Source of the DNA: Melittangium boletus DSM 14713
GTDB lineage: Bacteria; Myxococcota; Myxococcia; Myxococcales; Myxococcaceae
Assembly: GCF_002305855.1 (NCBI RefSeq)
Contig: NZ_CP022163.1
Coordinates: 4,650,292 to 4,714,291, forward strand
Direction of reading: 5' to 3'
DNA length: 64,000 bases
This document shows positions 25,857-35,251 of this stretch, one piece after another. The notes below the pieces were generated by a model that made no database searches, was not told the origin of the DNA, and saw nothing but the letters and a program-made list of their open reading frames with translations. A program made the position numbers and the translations under genes. How positions within the stretch are numbered: the first letter of the stretch is position 1; each line of letters begins with the position of its first letter.

Positions 25857-26307
25857 CCTCAAGCGAATCCTCCTCGTCGAGGACAGTGACAACGACGTGC
25901 AGCTCACGCTCGCGGCCCTCGAGGAGACGAACCTCGCCAACGAGGTGGACGTGGTGTCCGATGGGCAGCAGGCGCTCGACTACCTCTATCGCCGCGGTCC
26001 CTACGCCGGGCGCTTCGGCGGCCACCCGGCCGTGGTGCTGCTGGACCTGAAGCTGCCCAAGTTGAACGGCCTCGAGGTGCTCGCGCAACTCAAGGGGGAC
26101 CCGGAGCTCAAGCAGATTCCCGTGGTGATGCTGACCTCGTCCCGGGAGGAGCCGGACCTGGCGCGTGCCTACGCCCTGGGGGTCAACGCCTATGTCGTGA
26201 AGCCCGTGGGGTTCTCCGCCTTCTCCTCGGCCCTCAAGGAGCTGGGCCTGTTCTGGGCCATCCTCAACCAGCCCCCTCCCGGCACCGTGCCCAAGGACGG
26301 CGGATGA
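25849..26307 (+). CDS. Rcp1-type single-domain response regulator
   Basis: A 152-residue receiver with no output domain. The acidic pocket is VEDSDND, the phospho-acceptor is D66 in LLDLKLP, and the Thr/Ser and Lys switch residues are in VMLTSSREE and VVKPVGF. The extended loop after helix 2 (YRRGPYAGRFGGHP) is typical of regulators that partner phytochrome-like kinases. ATG 25849 overlaps the kinase upstream and its stop overlaps the kinase downstream (ATGA), so all three are one unit. Confidence 0.92.
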   Translation: MSDLKRILLVEDSDNDVQLTLAALEETNLANEVDVVSDGQQALDYLYRRGPYAGRFGGHPAVVLLDLKLPKLNGLEVLAQLKGDPELKQIPVVMLTSSREEPDLARAYALGVNAYVVKPVGFSAFSSALKELGLFWAILNQPPPGTVPKDGG

Positions 26308-28829
26308 TGGGCGCCGTGGGTCCGGGTGTGCTCCGCATGCTGCTGCTGGAGGACAGCCCTCTGGACGCCGAGTTGATCCAGGCGCGTCTGAAGGAGGAGG
26401 GCTTGCGCGCGGTGCTGGAGCGGGTGGACACCCGGGAGGGGTTCACCTCGGCGCTCGGGCGCCAGCGCTTCGATGTCATCCTCTGTGATTACAACGTCCC
26501 CGGCTTCGGGGGAGGCGCGGCGCTCGCCTCGGCGCGCCTCGCCTGTCCCGAGACGCCCTTCCTCTTCGTCTCGGGCGCCCTGGGCGAGGACACCGCCATC
26601 GAGCTGCTCAAGCGCGGCGCCACCGACTACGTCCTGAAGGACCGGCTCGAGCGCCTGGTGCCCTGCATCCAGCGCGCCCTGCGCGAGGCCCATGTCGACG
26701 CCGAGCGCACCCGGGCCGAGCGCGCCCTGCGCGAGTCCGAGGAGCGCTACCGCCTGGCCACGCTGGCCACCTCGGATGCCATCTGGGACTGGGACCTGGT
26801 CACCCAGCGGATGACCTGGAACGACGCCGTGCTCACCCTCTTCGGCTACGCGCGGGCGGACGTCGGCGGCGACATCACGTGGTGGTACGACGCCCTGCAC
26901 CCGGAGGACCGCGAGCGCGTGGTGTGCGGCATCCACTCCGTCATCGACAGTGGCGCCCCGCGCTGGCAGGACCAGTACCGCTTCCGCCGCAAGGACGGGG
27001 GCTATACGCCCGTGGTGGACCGGGGCCATGTCTCCTACGACGCGGCGGGCAAGCCGGTGCGCATGGTGGGCGCCATCCAGGACATCTCCGCGCACACGGA
27101 GGCCCAGGAGGTGCTGGCGCGTCAGGCCCGCTTCGGCCAGTTGATGGCGAGCGTGGGCCTGGCCCTGACGCGCGGCAGTGACCGCGGGGACATGCTGCGG
27201 CGATGCACCGAGGCCCTGGTGCGCCACCTGGACGTGGCCTTCGCCCGGGTGTGGCTCCTGGCGGAGGGCGGGGACACGCTGGTGCCGGAGGCGAGCGCGG
27301 GGCTCTACGCCCACGTGGAGGGGCCGCTGGGCCGCGTGCGCCTGGGCGAGCACTCGGTGGGGCGCGTCGCCCGGACGCGCGAGCCGCTGCTGGTGCCGTT
27401 GTCGGAGGGCTCGTCCCGCGCGGAGGACCTGGAGTGGGCGCGGGTCGAGGGGCTGTCGGCCTTCCTGGGCCATCCGTTGCTCGTGGCCGACAAGTGCGTG
27501 GGGGTGGTGGCGCTGGTGACGCGCGGAGAGCCGGCCTCGGGAGCCAGCGAGGTGCTGCGGCATGCCGCGGACAGCATCGCCCTGGGCGTGGAGCGCATGC
27601 GCGCGCAGGAGGAGACGGCGCGCCTGTTCGAGCGCGAGAAGGCCGCGCGCACCACCGCCGAGGAGGCCAACCGGCTCAAGGATGAATTCCTCGCCACGGT
27701 GAGCCACGAGCTGCGCACGCCCCTCACGGCGATGCTCGGCTGGGTGGGGCTCCTGCGCGCGGGCACCCTTCCCCTGGAGAAGCGCGCGCGCGCCCTGGAG
27801 ACGGTGGAGCGCAACGCGCGCGCCCAGGCCCAGCTCATCGAGGACCTGCTCGACGTGAGCCGCATCCTCGCGGGCAAGCTCAAGCTGGACATGGAGCTGG
27901 TGGACGTGTCCTCCGTGGTGGAGCAGGCGCTCGAGACGGTGCGCCCGGCCGCCCAGGCCCGCTCCATCCCGTTGCGCGGCGCGCTCGACTCCACGGTGCG
28001 GGTGATGGGGGACTCCCACCGGTTGCAGCAGGTGGTGTGGAACCTCCTGTCCAACGCGGTGAAGTTCACCCCTCCGGAAGGCGCCGTGGACATCTGGCTG
28101 GAGCGCGACGGCACCTTCATGACCCTCTTCGTCCAGGACACCGGCCAGGGCATCTCCCCGGAGTTCCTGCCGCACGTCTTCGAGCGCTTCCGCCAGGCGG
28201 AGGGCGGCAGCACGCGCAGATATGGAGGCCTGGGACTGGGCCTGTCCATCGTGCGCCACCTCGTGGAGATGCACGGCGGCACGGTGGGGGTGGAAAGCGA
28301 GGGAGACGGCAAGGGGGCCCTCTTCTCGGTGCGACTGCCGCTGGCCGTCGTGGCCCGCAAGGGCAACACCCCCCCGCCCATTCCCACGCGGGCGCAGCCC
28401 CTGGCCTCCACGAGTCCTCCCGAGCTCGAGGGCCTGCACGTGCTCGTGGTGGAGGACGAGGAGGACACCCGCGAGATGCTTCGCGCCCTCCTGACGTCCC
28501 GCCGGGTGCGCGTCTCCCTGGCGTCCTCCGCGAAGGAGGGCCTGGAGCTGCTCGTGCGCCTGTCCCCGGACCTGCTGTTGTCCGACATCGGAATGCCCGG
28601 GGAGGATGGCTACGCGCTCATCCGGGGCGTGCGCGCGCTGCCCGAGCGCTCCGGGGGCCGCATCCCCGCGGTGGCCCTCACCGCCTTCGCGCGGGCGGAG
28701 GATCGCACGCGCGCGCTCCTGGCGGGCTTCAACAGCCACGTGCCCAAGCCCGTGGAGCCCATGGAGCTGTTCGCCGTGCTGGTGTCCCTCGTCGGCGCTC
28801 AAGCACCCCAGGCCCGGAACAAGTCGTAG
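26304..28829 (+). CDS. Hybrid sensor kinase, REC-PAS-GAF-HisKA-HATPase-REC
   Basis: An 841-residue soluble kinase. Domains in order are receiver 1 (D62 in LCDYNVPG), PAS with PAC (~147-265, SDAIWDWDLVTQ), GAF (~275-430), HisKA with H468 (ATVSHELRTPL), ATPase (LLSNAVKFT, DTGQGIS, GLGLGLSI) and receiver 2 (D761 in LLSDIGMPG). Receiver 1 could accept phosphate from the kinases just upstream, making a relay. ATG 26304 overlaps the previous stop. Its 3' end overlaps the convergent methyltransferase by 31 bases. Confidence 0.93.
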   Translation: MMGAVGPGVLRMLLLEDSPLDAELIQARLKEEGLRAVLERVDTREGFTSALGRQRFDVILCDYNVPGFGGGAALASARLACPETPFLFVSGALGEDTAIELLKRGATDYVLKDRLERLVPCIQRALREAHVDAERTRAERALRESEERYRLATLATSDAIWDWDLVTQRMTWNDAVLTLFGYARADVGGDITWWYDALHPEDRERVVCGIHSVIDSGAPRWQDQYRFRRKDGGYTPVVDRGHVSYDAAGKPVRMVGAIQDISAHTEAQEVLARQARFGQLMASVGLALTRGSDRGDMLRRCTEALVRHLDVAFARVWLLAEGGDTLVPEASAGLYAHVEGPLGRVRLGEHSVGRVARTREPLLVPLSEGSSRAEDLEWARVEGLSAFLGHPLLVADKCVGVVALVTRGEPASGASEVLRHAADSIALGVERMRAQEETARLFEREKAARTTAEEANRLKDEFLATVSHELRTPLTAMLGWVGLLRAGTLPLEKRARALETVERNARAQAQLIEDLLDVSRILAGKLKLDMELVDVSSVVEQALETVRPAAQARSIPLRGALDSTVRVMGDSHRLQQVVWNLLSNAVKFTPPEGAVDIWLERDGTFMTLFVQDTGQGISPEFLPHVFERFRQAEGGSTRRYGGLGLGLSIVRHLVEMHGGTVGVESEGDGKGALFSVRLPLAVVARKGNTPPPIPTRAQPLASTSPPELEGLHVLVVEDEEDTREMLRALLTSRRVRVSLASSAKEGLELLVRLSPDLLLSDIGMPGEDGYALIRGVRALPERSGGRIPAVALTAFARAEDRTRALLAGFNSHVPKPVEPMELFAVLVSLVGAQAPQARNKS

Positions 28830-29524
28830 CGCGGGGGCGCCTCGCCGGGCTGGGCGCCTTCCGCGCGCAGGCGGGTCTCGGTGAGCACCCGGGCCTCCGG
28901 GCAGATGTCCGTGCCCAGGAAGTCCCGGCCGAGCCGCGCCGCCGCCACGCCCACCGAGCCCGAGCCCATGAAGGGATCCACCACCGTGCCGCCCGGCGCG
29001 CTGCTCTGCCGGATGAGCACCTCGCTCAACTCCACGGGCTTCTCCGTCGGGTAGCCCCGGTGCACGCGCGGCACGCTCAGCACGTCCGCCACCCCGAGAT
29101 CGCTCAGGCGCCGCCGGCCCTTCTCGAAGAAGAGGATGCACTCGTAGCGGGCCCGGTAGTGGTAGCCCATTCCAATGTGCTGCTTGTCCCAGATGAGCGG
29201 CTTCCAGAAGCGGAAGCCCACGGCCTCCGCGAGCGGCCGGGCGATGAACATCGTCTCGGCGTCGCAGAACAAATAGAAGTGGGAGTCGCGCTTGAGCACC
29301 CGCCACAGCGCCTGGAACAGCTCCGGGAAGCGCGCGTTGGGGAAGATGGGGAACCAGGCGTTGCTCGAGCCCTTGCCCCGCTTGAGCCGCGTGGTGGTGC
29401 CCACCGCCCGGTGTTTCTCGAGCGATTCGTAGGCGGGATCCGTGATGACGAGATCCGCCGAGGCCTCGGGCAGGGCGCGGAGCCACGCGACGGCATCGTC
29501 ATGAGACAGGCGATAATGGGGCAT
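28799..29524 (-). CDS. DNA methyltransferase (beta-type N6-adenine/N4-cytosine), orphan
   Basis: A 241-residue site-specific DNA methyltransferase. The catalytic motif IV is DPAY (29-32, in ITDPAYES) near the N-terminus, and the SAM motif VVDPFMGSGSVG is near the C-terminus, an order typical of beta-class enzymes. The recognition site cannot be read from sequence. No restriction endonuclease lies alongside, so it is an orphan that may mark DNA for regulation. ATG 29524 is chosen over a longer frame lacking family similarity. Confidence 0.88.
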   Translation of the reverse strand: MPHYRLSHDDAVAWLRALPEASADLVITDPAYESLEKHRAVGTTTRLKRGKGSSNAWFPIFPNARFPELFQALWRVLKRDSHFYLFCDAETMFIARPLAEAVGFRFWKPLIWDKQHIGMGYHYRARYECILFFEKGRRRLSDLGVADVLSVPRVHRGYPTEKPVELSEVLIRQSSAPGGTVVDPFMGSGSVGVAAARLGRDFLGTDICPEARVLTETRLRAEGAQPGEAPPRYDLFRAWGA

Positions 29525-29871
29525 GGTGGCGCATGGGGGCGGAGCCAGCCCGATGGAGCCAGCAGCGCCCGGGATGATGACCCGCCCCCCTGACACCCCC
29601 TCCGGCGCCGGGTGTCCGCCGGGCTCCTTCCCGAGTGTCTCGCGGGGCAGGGTACGGATTCACCTCCCCGGACTCGCCCTGGAGTACACCCTCCCGGGCG
29701 CGCGCGAACACTGTCCTGCACATCTCCCCCCGCGGAGGCAAGCCGGACGAAAGGCGGGGCGGAATGCGGACTACCTGACATGTCCTTCACCTGGAGCGCA
29801 CCGTAAGGGTTTGGTGAGACCCCCTGGGTCCTCCCCTACTCGGCCCGAGGAACAGGTTGCCGGAGGTCAGT

Positions 29872-29885
29872 GTCCGCGAGCGGAC
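29872..29885. promoter_or_regulatory. GTCCGC dyad cluster upstream of the P450-like gene
   Basis: GTCCGC, GA, GCGGAC forms a perfect dyad, followed within about 15 bases by a GGAC/GTCC repeat of similar sequence. It could be a regulator site or a small RNA hairpin. The role is unknown. Confidence 0.35.
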
Positions 29886-30013
29886 GGTTCTTCCCGGACG
29901 GCGTCCGCCCAGGGTCTTCCTTTTTCACTCTGAGTGCGTTTCCCACGAGCGGGCAACCCTGGCCCGGGGTCTGCAATGCAAACCGCCACAGACAGGCAAG
30001 GCCTGAATAGGTC

Positions 30014-30033
30014 GTGAATTTAGCGAAATTCAC
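30014..30033. promoter_or_regulatory. 20-base perfect palindrome, candidate operator
   Basis: GTGAATTT (30014-30021), AGCG, AAATTCAC (30026-30033). It ends 23 bases before the P450-like start codon, where a repressor would block the promoter or early transcript. The arms are AT-rich against a GC-rich background, so chance occurrence is unlikely. No regulator gene is adjacent. Confidence 0.65.
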
Positions 30034-30056
30034 CTTACTTGAGAAAGAGGAAAGAC

Positions 30057-31292
30057 ATGTCGAGCGCGGCTCGCAGGCTCCATCTCAGCGTTCTCACCTC
30101 CAACGCCGGTCTCCCGCTCGAGCCGAGGATGCGGTGCCCGGAGACCGCGGAGTCCGAGTCCCTGCGTTGGTCCGAGGCGCTGAGGGCCTGGATCGTCCTG
30201 GGCCATGAGGACGTGACGGGCTGCTTGCGAGACAGCCGCCTGGGGACGTGCCGGGTGGACTTCCATGAAGCGCCGCTCCAGGGCCCTGGAGAGGAATTGC
30301 TCCAGGCCTTCCGCAAGAGCGTGTCGCCGCGGTCGGAGGATGGGCGGGAGCTGATGTGCCTGCGTCGGCAGGCCGCTCCGGGCTTTTCCCCCGAGGCGCT
30401 CGACGCCTGGCGTCCGGCCATCACGCGCCTGGCGAGGCACCTGGTGACGCGGGTGCGAGACCAGGGCCGCATGGACGCGGTACGTGCCCTGACGTGCATC
30501 CTGCCCGCGCTCGTCCTCGCCGAGGTGCTGGGCATTCCCGAGCGGGATCGCGAGGGCTTCCTCGCCTGGGCGCGCGCCATCGCGGATGTCCAGGCGCCCG
30601 CCGCGGATCTGGACGGGGGCACGCTGGCCCGCCACGCCCTGCTGGCCACCCGCGAGTTCCTCGACTACCTCGGGCCGCTCCTCGCCGAGCGCCGCCGGAC
30701 GCCCGGGGAGGATCTGCTCAGCCGCATGCTCCAGGTCCAGCCGCCGGGGGCGGTGAGCCCCGAACAGCGGGTGTCCCACATCGCCTTGTTGCTGCTCTCG
30801 GGCCTGTCCTCCTTCGCGGACCAGCTGGGCAATGGGCTGCACGAGCTGTGGATCCACCCCGCCCGGTTCCAGCGGCTCCAGGCGGACCCCTCGCGGGTGC
30901 GCGGAGCGGTGGAGGAGGTGCTGCGGCTGAGCCCCGCGGTGCCCGTCCTGCAGCGCACCGTCCTGGAGACCTTCTCGCTGCGCGGCAAGACCCTGCGCAA
31001 GGGCGAGCCCGTGCTCCTCTGTCTCTCCTCCGCCAACCGCGACGCCTCGGTGTTCTCCGAGCCGGAGTGCTTCGACCTCGACCGGGACAGCGCCCGGCAG
31101 AAGCACCTGAGCCTGGGCTTCGGGCTGCACTACCGGTTGGACGCCGGTCTGGTGAAGCACACGTTGAAGGCGCTGATCGAGGTCGTGCTGGAGGAGTTGC
31201 CTGGCGCGCGGCTGGACGAGGAGCGGGCCTCGCGGCTCAAGAGACCGGGGCTGCACGCACGGGGCTTCGAGTCGCTGCCGGTGCGGTGGTGA
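30057..31292 (+). CDS. Cytochrome P450 homologue lacking the heme-ligand Cys
   Basis: A 411-residue protein with clear P450 architecture: helix-K ExxR (E287, R290 in VEEVLRLSP), the PERF-like region and C-terminal FG motif. The heme loop reads LSLGFGLHYRLDAG; the position of the invariant thiolate Cys is R360 and the following Gly is Asp. The I-helix oxygen-activation motif AGxET is SGLSS (248-252), also lost. It cannot be a normal monooxygenase; a binding, recruiting or regulatory role is possible, as in the P450-like X-domains of glycopeptide synthetases. The frame is intact with normal codon use, so it is not an obvious pseudogene. ATG 30057 follows AGAGG. Confidence 0.85.
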   Translation: MSSAARRLHLSVLTSNAGLPLEPRMRCPETAESESLRWSEALRAWIVLGHEDVTGCLRDSRLGTCRVDFHEAPLQGPGEELLQAFRKSVSPRSEDGRELMCLRRQAAPGFSPEALDAWRPAITRLARHLVTRVRDQGRMDAVRALTCILPALVLAEVLGIPERDREGFLAWARAIADVQAPAADLDGGTLARHALLATREFLDYLGPLLAERRRTPGEDLLSRMLQVQPPGAVSPEQRVSHIALLLLSGLSSFADQLGNGLHELWIHPARFQRLQADPSRVRGAVEEVLRLSPAVPVLQRTVLETFSLRGKTLRKGEPVLLCLSSANRDASVFSEPECFDLDRDSARQKHLSLGFGLHYRLDAGLVKHTLKALIEVVLEELPGARLDEERASRLKRPGLHARGFESLPVRW

Positions 31293-31346
31293 ACTCCCGG
31301 AGGCGCGGGCCTGCGCGGCCCGGCGACTTCCGCTATCAAGAGCCGC

Positions 31347-32288
31347 ATGACCTTCCGGCTCCTGCAGAATGGACGTCTGCTCCCCGCCCTGGAGTCCGTG
31401 CTGACGGAGAAGTTCGATACCCATCCGCTGTGGCGGGAGGCGGACCCCTCCGCCTTCCTCGCGCGGCATGGGAGCGAATTCTCCGGCCTGGTCACCTCGG
31501 CGCGCCTGGGCGCGGACGCGGCGTTGATCGACGCGCTGCCCGGGCTCAAGGTCATCGCCACCTTCGGCATCGGCCATGACGCCATCGACCTGGAGGCGGC
31601 CCGGCGGCGCGGCATCGCCGTCAGCAACACGCCCGGCGTCCTGACGGACTGCGTGGCGGACCTGGCCTTTGGCGCCCTGCTCGACGTGGCGCGCGGGTTG
31701 TCCGCCGCGGATCGCTTCGTGCGCCGGGGCGACTGGTCGCGAGGGCCCTTTCCCCTCACCACGCGCGTGAGTGGCAGGAAGCTCGGCATCCTGGGACTGG
31801 GGCGCATTGGCGGGGCCATCGCCCGGCGGGCCTCGGGCTTCGACATGGAGGTGCGCTACTGCAACCGCCGTCCCTCGGACCTGGCGCCCTACCGCTACGA
31901 GCCTTCCCTGAGCGCCCTGGCGCGCTGGGCCGACTTCCTGGTGGTGTCCTGCGCTGGCGGCGCGGAGACCCGGCACCGGGTGGACGCCGGCGTCCTCGCC
32001 GAGCTCGGCCCCCGGGGCTTCCTCGTCAACGTGTCCCGGGGCTCGGTGGTGGAGGAGGCCGCGTTGGTGGAGGCGCTCGTCCACCAGCGCATCGCCGGAG
32101 CCGCGCTGGACGTGTTCGAGCACGAACCCCACGTTCCTTCCGCCCTGCTGTCCCTGGACACCGTCGTGCTGCTGCCGCACCTGGCCAGTGGAACCCAGGA
32201 GACCCGTCAGGCGATGGCGGACCTGGTGCTCGCCAACCTCGAGCGCTTCGTCGGCACCGGCACGCTGCTCACGCCCGTGTTGGGGTGA
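31347..32288 (+). CDS. D-isomer-specific 2-hydroxyacid dehydrogenase
   Basis: A 313-residue NAD(P)-dependent enzyme. The Rossmann motif is GLGRIGGAIA, the catalytic Arg is in VNVSRGSVV, the Glu in FEHEPHVP and the His in LLPHLASGT. It belongs with glyoxylate/hydroxypyruvate reductases and similar enzymes; the specific acid cannot be told. It follows the P450-like gene by 54 bases on the same strand and may be cotranscribed. Confidence 0.9.
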   Translation: MTFRLLQNGRLLPALESVLTEKFDTHPLWREADPSAFLARHGSEFSGLVTSARLGADAALIDALPGLKVIATFGIGHDAIDLEAARRRGIAVSNTPGVLTDCVADLAFGALLDVARGLSAADRFVRRGDWSRGPFPLTTRVSGRKLGILGLGRIGGAIARRASGFDMEVRYCNRRPSDLAPYRYEPSLSALARWADFLVVSCAGGAETRHRVDAGVLAELGPRGFLVNVSRGSVVEEAALVEALVHQRIAGAALDVFEHEPHVPSALLSLDTVVLLPHLASGTQETRQAMADLVLANLERFVGTGTLLTPVLG

Positions 32289-32311
32289 AGCGATTCCTGG
32301 CGCCGAGTCAA

Positions 32312-32330
32312 GCCCGCCTGGAGGGCGGGT
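32312..32330 (+). terminator. Hairpin after the hydroxyacid dehydrogenase
   Basis: CCCGCC at 32313-32318 pairs with GGCGGG at 32324-32329 around a TGGAG loop. No T tract follows. It may be a weak terminator separating this unit from the MmsA-like operon. Confidence 0.4.
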
Positions 32331-32491
32331 GAGAGTGCGAAGGAGTGGATTCCGAGGCCCCCTGACAGGGGTCGTGCGTGTCCGGTAGCATACCGTCCAG
32401 GTTTGCCCCGCGATCCCCCCGGATTGTGGGTTTGTCCGGCCCTCCTGTTAGGCTTTCCATCAGACGTCGTCGTTTCACCGTGGGGGAGTGC

Positions 32492-33976
32492 GTGTCCTTC
32501 GTTCGATTGCCCGAGAGCCCCATTGCCTGCCGCAACCTCGTGGGAGGTGAGTGGGTGTTGCCCCGGGATGTGCAGCGGCTCGAGGTGCGCAGCCCGTATA
32601 CGGGAGAGGTCATCGGCCACGTGCCCATGACGTCCGAGGCGGGCGTGGCCCAGGCGGTGGAGGCCGCGCGGGCGGCGTCGGTGGGCTGGCGCGCCATGCC
32701 CCTGCGCGAGCGCACCACGCTCATGGCCCGCTTCCGCGCGCTGCTGGAGTCCCACCTGGAGCGGCTGTCGCACCTGGCCGCGAGCGAGGCCGGCAAGACG
32801 GTGGCGGAGGCGCGCGCGGGTCTGCTCAAGGGCCTGGAGGTGTGTGACTTCGCCCTGTCCCTGCAGAACCTGGACACGGGAGGCGCGCTGGAGGTGAGCC
32901 GGGGCGTGAGCTGCGAGTTCCGCCGCGAGCCGCTGGGCGTGGTGGCGGGCATCACCCCGTTCAACTTCCCCGCCATGGTGCCCCTGTGGATGATTCCCAC
33001 CGCGCTCACGGTGGGCAACGCCTTCATCCTCAAGCCCTCGGAGAAGGTGCCGCTGACGGCGTGCGCCCTGGGCGAGCTGCTGGTGGAGGCGGGTCTTCCT
33101 CCCGGCGTCTTCTCCGTGGTGCACGGCGGACGCGAGGCGGTGGAGGCGCTCGTGGCGCATCCGGAGGTGCGCGCGGTGGGCTTCGTGGGCTCGTCCGCGG
33201 TGGCGCGGCGCGTGTACGCGGAGGGCAGCGCGCGGGGCAAGCGCGTGCTGGCGCTCGGCGGGGCGAAGAACCACCTCATCGTCGTGCCCGACGCGGACGT
33301 GGGCCTCACCACGCAGGCCGTGGTGGACTCCTTCACCGGGTGCGCGGGCCAGCGCTGCATGGCCGCCAGCGTGATGCTCGCGGTGGGGGACGTGCAGCAC
33401 ATCGTCGACCAGGTGCTCGAGCGGGCCTCGCGGCTGGAGTGCGGGGCGGGCATGGGCGCGCTCATCGACCAGGCGAGCCGCACGCGGCTGGAGGCGGCCA
33501 TCGACGCGGCCCAGAAGGCGGGCGCGCGGGTGGCGCTGGATGGACGGGGCAAGAAGCCCGCGGGCGAGCGCTGGGCGAATGGCCACTGGCTGGGCCCCAC
33601 GGTGCTCGACGGCGTGCGCCCGGACATGGAGGCGGCGCAGCGCGAGCTGTTCGGCCCGGTGCTGTCCATCGTGCGCGTGCCCACGCTGTCGGCCGCGCTG
33701 GAGGTGGAGAACGCCTCGCCCTATGGCAACGCGGCCTCCATCTTCACCACCAATGGCGCGGTGGCGCAGGCGGTGGTCGAGGGCGCGCGCGTGGGCATGG
33801 TGGGCGTCAACGTGGGCGTGCCCGTGCCGCGCGAGCCCTTCTCCTTCGGGGGCACGGGCGAGTCCAAGTTCGGCCACGGCGACATCACCGGCGTCGCGAG
33901 CCTCGGGTTCTGGACGGACCTCAAGAAGGTCACCCGCAAGTGGAGCAGCAGGACCGACGGCAGCTGGATGAGCTGA
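32492..33976 (+). CDS. mmsA: Methylmalonate/malonate-semialdehyde dehydrogenase (CoA-acylating)
   Basis: A 494-residue aldehyde dehydrogenase of the MmsA group. It has PFNFPAMVPLWMIP, LKPSEKVP (cofactor binding), GFVGSSAVA and the catalytic Cys in FTGCAGQRCMA, which marks the CoA-acylating family. The usual reaction makes propionyl-CoA or acetyl-CoA from the semialdehyde. Here it heads a Urc1-Urc4-Upp series, where oxidation of malonate semialdehyde from 3-hydroxypropionate would fit. GTG 32492 is chosen next to GGGGGAG; other nearby GTG codons are possible. Confidence 0.9.
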   Translation: MSFVRLPESPIACRNLVGGEWVLPRDVQRLEVRSPYTGEVIGHVPMTSEAGVAQAVEAARAASVGWRAMPLRERTTLMARFRALLESHLERLSHLAASEAGKTVAEARAGLLKGLEVCDFALSLQNLDTGGALEVSRGVSCEFRREPLGVVAGITPFNFPAMVPLWMIPTALTVGNAFILKPSEKVPLTACALGELLVEAGLPPGVFSVVHGGREAVEALVAHPEVRAVGFVGSSAVARRVYAEGSARGKRVLALGGAKNHLIVVPDADVGLTTQAVVDSFTGCAGQRCMAASVMLAVGDVQHIVDQVLERASRLECGAGMGALIDQASRTRLEAAIDAAQKAGARVALDGRGKKPAGERWANGHWLGPTVLDGVRPDMEAAQRELFGPVLSIVRVPTLSAALEVENASPYGNAASIFTTNGAVAQAVVEGARVGMVGVNVGVPVPREPFSFGGTGESKFGHGDITGVASLGFWTDLKKVTRKWSSRTDGSWMS

Positions 33977-34005
33977 CGCGCTTTCGAGATTCCAAGGAGG
34001 GCGTC

Positions 34006-35251
34006 ATGCCCGACAAGAAGAGCACCAATCACATCCGTCTCACCTCCCACCCGGACAGCGATGCCCAGGTGCTCCCCATTCGTTGGGGAGAGTCCGACCC
34101 CATGCGCCGTGGCCCCGTCGTCGCCACGCTGACGGAGCCCGGCCACCGCAACGTCGTCGGCACACACTCGGGCTCGTACGCCATCTACCGCGCCATCGCC
34201 GTGGCCGCGGGCCAGCTCACCCAGGACCACCGGGCGGACCTCACCAACACGGCGCCCGCCGCCCTCATCGGTCCCCACAAGTCCTGGGGCGAGGCGGATC
34301 GCATCGTGTCCCTGGACCCGTGGGGCGCGGTGGCGCCGCAGGTCTTCTCCTCCTATGTGCAGCAGGGCATGGACATCCGGCCGACCATCGCCATCACCCG
34401 GGCGCACATCAACATGCCCGAGCTGCGCGATGCCATCGCCGCGGGCCGGCTCAAGCCGGACGGCAAGATTCTCTGCGCCAATGGCGACGTGTCCGTGGTG
34501 AAGGCCGCGCTCGAGCCCGTGTGGTACCTGCCCGGCATCGCCCGGCGCTTCGGCCTCACGGAGGCGGCGCTGCGCCGCGGCCTCTTCGAGCAGACGGGCG
34601 GCATGTTCCCCGAGCTCATCACCCGCTCGGACCTGGACGTCTTCCTGCCGCCCATCGGCGGTCAGACGCTCTACTTCTTCGGGGACATGGACACCATTCC
34701 CAACCCGGACATCCCGCTCGCGGTGCGCGTGCACGACGAATGTAACGGCTCGGACGTGTTCGGCAGCGACATCTGCACCTGCCGGCCCTACCTCACGCAC
34801 GGCATCGAGGTCTGCATCCAGACGGCGCAGGAGGGCGGCGCGGGCGTCATCGCCTACTCGCGCAAGGAAGGCCGGGCGCTCGGCGAGGTGACGAAGTTCC
34901 TCGTGTACAACGCGCGCAAGCGCCAGGAGGGCGGGGACTCGGCGGCCACCTACTTCCACCGCACCGAGTGCGTGGCGGGCGTGCAGGACATGCGCTTCCA
35001 GGAGCTGATGCCGGACGCCCTGCACTGGCTGGGCATCACCCGCATCCACCGCTTCGTGTCCATGAGCGACATGAAGCACGACGCCATCGTCAAGTCGGGC
35101 ATCGAGATCCTCGAGCGCGTGCCGATCCCCGAGGGCCTCATCCCCGCCGACGCCAAGGTGGAGATGGAGGCGAAGAAGGCCGCCGGCTACTTCACCACGG
35201 GCAAGGTGGCGTCCCAGACGGAGCTGCAGGAGGTGAAGGGCAGGGCACTCG

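Larger units (their letters stand above)
29525..30056. other. 532-base gene-free region
   Basis: No convincing reading frame on either strand. It contains clustered dyads: GTCCGC-GA-GCGGAC at 29872-29885, then GGAC-GGC-GTCC shortly after, and the 20-base palindrome at 30014-30033. The last 60 bases are markedly AT-rich for this genome, as expected of a promoter. It separates the methyltransferase (minus) from the P450-like gene (plus). Confidence 0.6.

Noticed and set aside
26190..29486. 1098-codon minus-strand frame
   Set aside because: A shadow of the REC-PAS-GAF kinase and part of the methyltransferase.
29523..29933. 136-codon plus-strand frame in the gap before the P450-like gene
   Set aside because: Pro/Arg-rich composition, no ribosome site, no domain; treated as intergenic.
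30057..31292. Calling the P450-like gene a pseudogene
   Set aside because: The frame is full length, codon use is normal and other conserved elements remain; only catalytic residues are changed.
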